From: JBFILW01 sp041612005
Lineage (GTDB): Bacteria > Gemmatimonadota > Gemmatimonadetes > Palauibacterales > Palauibacteraceae
Assembly (NCBI GenBank): GCA_041612005.1
Contig: JBFILW010000182.1
Span: 1-5,572 of the forward strand
Length of the DNA stretch: 5,572 bases
Direction: 5' to 3'
How positions within the stretch are numbered: position 1 is the first letter of the stretch; each line of letters begins with the position of its first letter. Below are positions 4,930 through 5,572 of this stretch, one piece after another. Under the pieces are notes generated by a model. That model did not search any database and was not told the origin of the DNA. It saw only the letters and a list, made by a program, of their open reading frames with translations. The position numbers were made by a program, and so were the translations under genes.

Positions 4930-5331
4930 ATGCGCCGATTCCTCCGGACACGCTCCGGCAGGCTCGCTGTCCTGGTAAGCCTGACGGGCCAGCTCAGCGG
5001 CTGTCACAAGTGGGCGCCGCCTGACGCGCCGATCGGACAGGTAGCAACCTCGGGCGACAAGGAGCTCCGGGTCACGCGAAGCGACGGCGCCGTCATCGTC
5101 GTGAACAACGCGAGGGTCGAGACGATCATGCAGGAAGGCGCCGAAGCGGAAGTGCTGATCGGGGAGGTCGGCGAGGTCCTCGATACAATTCCGTTGGCCG
5201 ATCTCCAGAGCTTTGAAGTCCGAGCGCCCAACACCGGGGCCACCGTCGGTTTGGTCGCTGGAATCGTCGCCATAACGCTCGCTGCTGCATATATCGTCGC
5301 GTCCGTCGAGATCGGCAAATCCAAGCAGTAG
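4930..5331 (+). CDS. Small lipoprotein with C-terminal transmembrane helix, hypothetical
   Basis: A 133-residue envelope protein of unknown function. A basic n-region (MRRFLRTRSGR), a hydrophobic core and the lipobox LSGC (Cys25) mark it as a lipoprotein. The body (about 35-100) is beta-rich, with the run KELRVTRSDGAVIVVNNARV followed by GEVGEVLDTIPLADLQSFEV; this resembles small barrel-like proteins I recall from Gemmatimonadota, in which a 'DGxxxxLxxxRVxxD..IPLxDVxxVEV' pattern recurs. A single membrane helix (about 104-126, GATVGLVAGIVAITLAAAYI) precedes a short charged tail EIGKSKQ. Having both an N-terminal lipid anchor and a C-terminal helix is unusual and would tether both ends to a membrane. 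The stop is 10 bases before the reductase ATG, so the two are probably co-transcribed. The in-frame upstream ATG at 4921 is less likely because it abuts the AGGA motif. Confidence 0.8.
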   Translation: MRRFLRTRSGRLAVLVSLTGQLSGCHKWAPPDAPIGQVATSGDKELRVTRSDGAVIVVNNARVETIMQEGAEAEVLIGEVGEVLDTIPLADLQSFEVRAPNTGATVGLVAGIVAITLAAAYIVASVEIGKSKQ

Positions 5332-5341
5332 AGGCGACAGG

Positions 5342-5572
5342 ATGGCGAGAGTCTTCATCACCGGGTTCCCCGGGTATCTGGGCAGCGGCGTGGTCGAACG
5401 CCTGCTGGCCCGTTCGTCAGTCCAGGCGGTCGTGTGCTTGGTGGAACCGAGGTTCGCCGAGATGGCGCAGGCGCGGGCCAGACTTCTCGGTGGTGATCCG
5501 TCCGACAAAACCTCCCGCGTTCGCATGTTCAGCGGCGACATCAGGCAGGCCGGCCTCGGGCTGCCAGCCGAT
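5342..5572 (+). CDS. Extended SDR resembling fatty acyl-CoA/thioester reductase, N-terminal part only
   Basis: The first 77 residues of an NAD(P)-dependent reductase, open to the right edge. It begins MARVFITGFPGYLGSGVVER with the Rossmann motif TGFPGYLG (residues 7-14, TGxxGxxG), as in the extended short-chain dehydrogenases of the NAD_binding_4 ('male sterility') group. VCLVEPRF (32-39) occupies the second beta strand, where the cofactor's ribose is bound, and MFSGDIRQAGLGLPAD (62-77) matches the GDI..PGLGL block typical of fatty acyl-CoA and carboxylic-acid thioester reductases. The catalytic Tyr-x-x-x-Lys lies beyond the window, so activity cannot be confirmed; a nucleotide-sugar epimerase is the main alternative but fits the GLGL block less well. 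GAGG (5331-5334) lies seven bases before the ATG, and the preceding lipoprotein gene ends 10 bases upstream, so an operon is likely. It is expected to be cytoplasmic. Confidence 0.85.
   Translation, partial: MARVFITGFPGYLGSGVVERLLARSSVQAVVCLVEPRFAEMAQARARLLGGDPSDKTSRVRMFSGDIRQAGLGLPAD

Noticed and set aside
4744..5541. 265-residue minus-strand frame opposite the lipoprotein and SDR genes
   Set aside because: Antisense to two genes with clear lipobox and TGxxGxxG motifs; its own translation shows no domain.
1..5572. Mobile element, CRISPR, phage defence or toxin-antitoxin system
   Set aside because: No transposase, integrase, terminal repeats, regularly spaced repeats, nuclease or toxin-like gene pair could be found on either strand.

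Overview
The window looks like chromosomal DNA from a high-GC Gram-negative bacterium. It encodes parts of a tripartite pump that needs an outer membrane, plus two or three envelope lipoproteins with type II signal peptides. The short lipoprotein with a beta-rich 'RVTRSDGAV...' body and a C-terminal membrane helix, and the secreted protein with a CTPGYWKNH motif, recall Gemmatimonadota or other environmental lineages. That placement is an impression from memory, not a result. I see no insertion sequence, tRNA, rRNA, CRISPR array, integrase or phage gene.

Left part (1-3080, minus strand): an efflux operon read right to left. A promoter (TTGACC-N16-TACAGT, 3053-3080) overlaps a perfect 7-bp inverted repeat (3035-3054). 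It drives a TetR/AcrR-type repressor (2344-3021), then a NodT/OprM-type outer-membrane efflux lipoprotein (752-2347), then a periplasmic adaptor of the HlyD/AcrA type (from 755 past the left edge). Both gene junctions are 4-base ATGA overlaps, so translation is probably coupled. The inner-membrane pump, probably an RND permease, should lie just beyond base 1. The operator position suggests the repressor shuts off the whole operon, itself included, until an inducer binds.

Middle (3055-3706): a 312-base gap rich in short inverted repeats, then an unrecognised 76-residue protein with a strong ribosome binding site (3367-3597), then a very stable hairpin (3611-3647) between this gene and the converging gene to its right.

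Right part (3707-5572): a secreted, probably lipid-anchored protein of 314 residues with a C-terminal CTPGYWKNH domain (minus strand, 3707-4651). A 278-base divergent intergenic region follows, holding two leader hairpins for the minus gene and a -10-like element for the plus side. Then come a 133-residue small lipoprotein (4930-5331) and, 10 bases downstream, the first 77 residues of an extended short-chain dehydrogenase resembling fatty acyl-CoA/thioester reductases (5342 to the right edge). The last two look like an operon.

In three of the genes the first in-frame start codon abuts its Shine-Dalgarno motif, and a second in-frame start 9 bases later has normal spacing. I chose the later start in each case.
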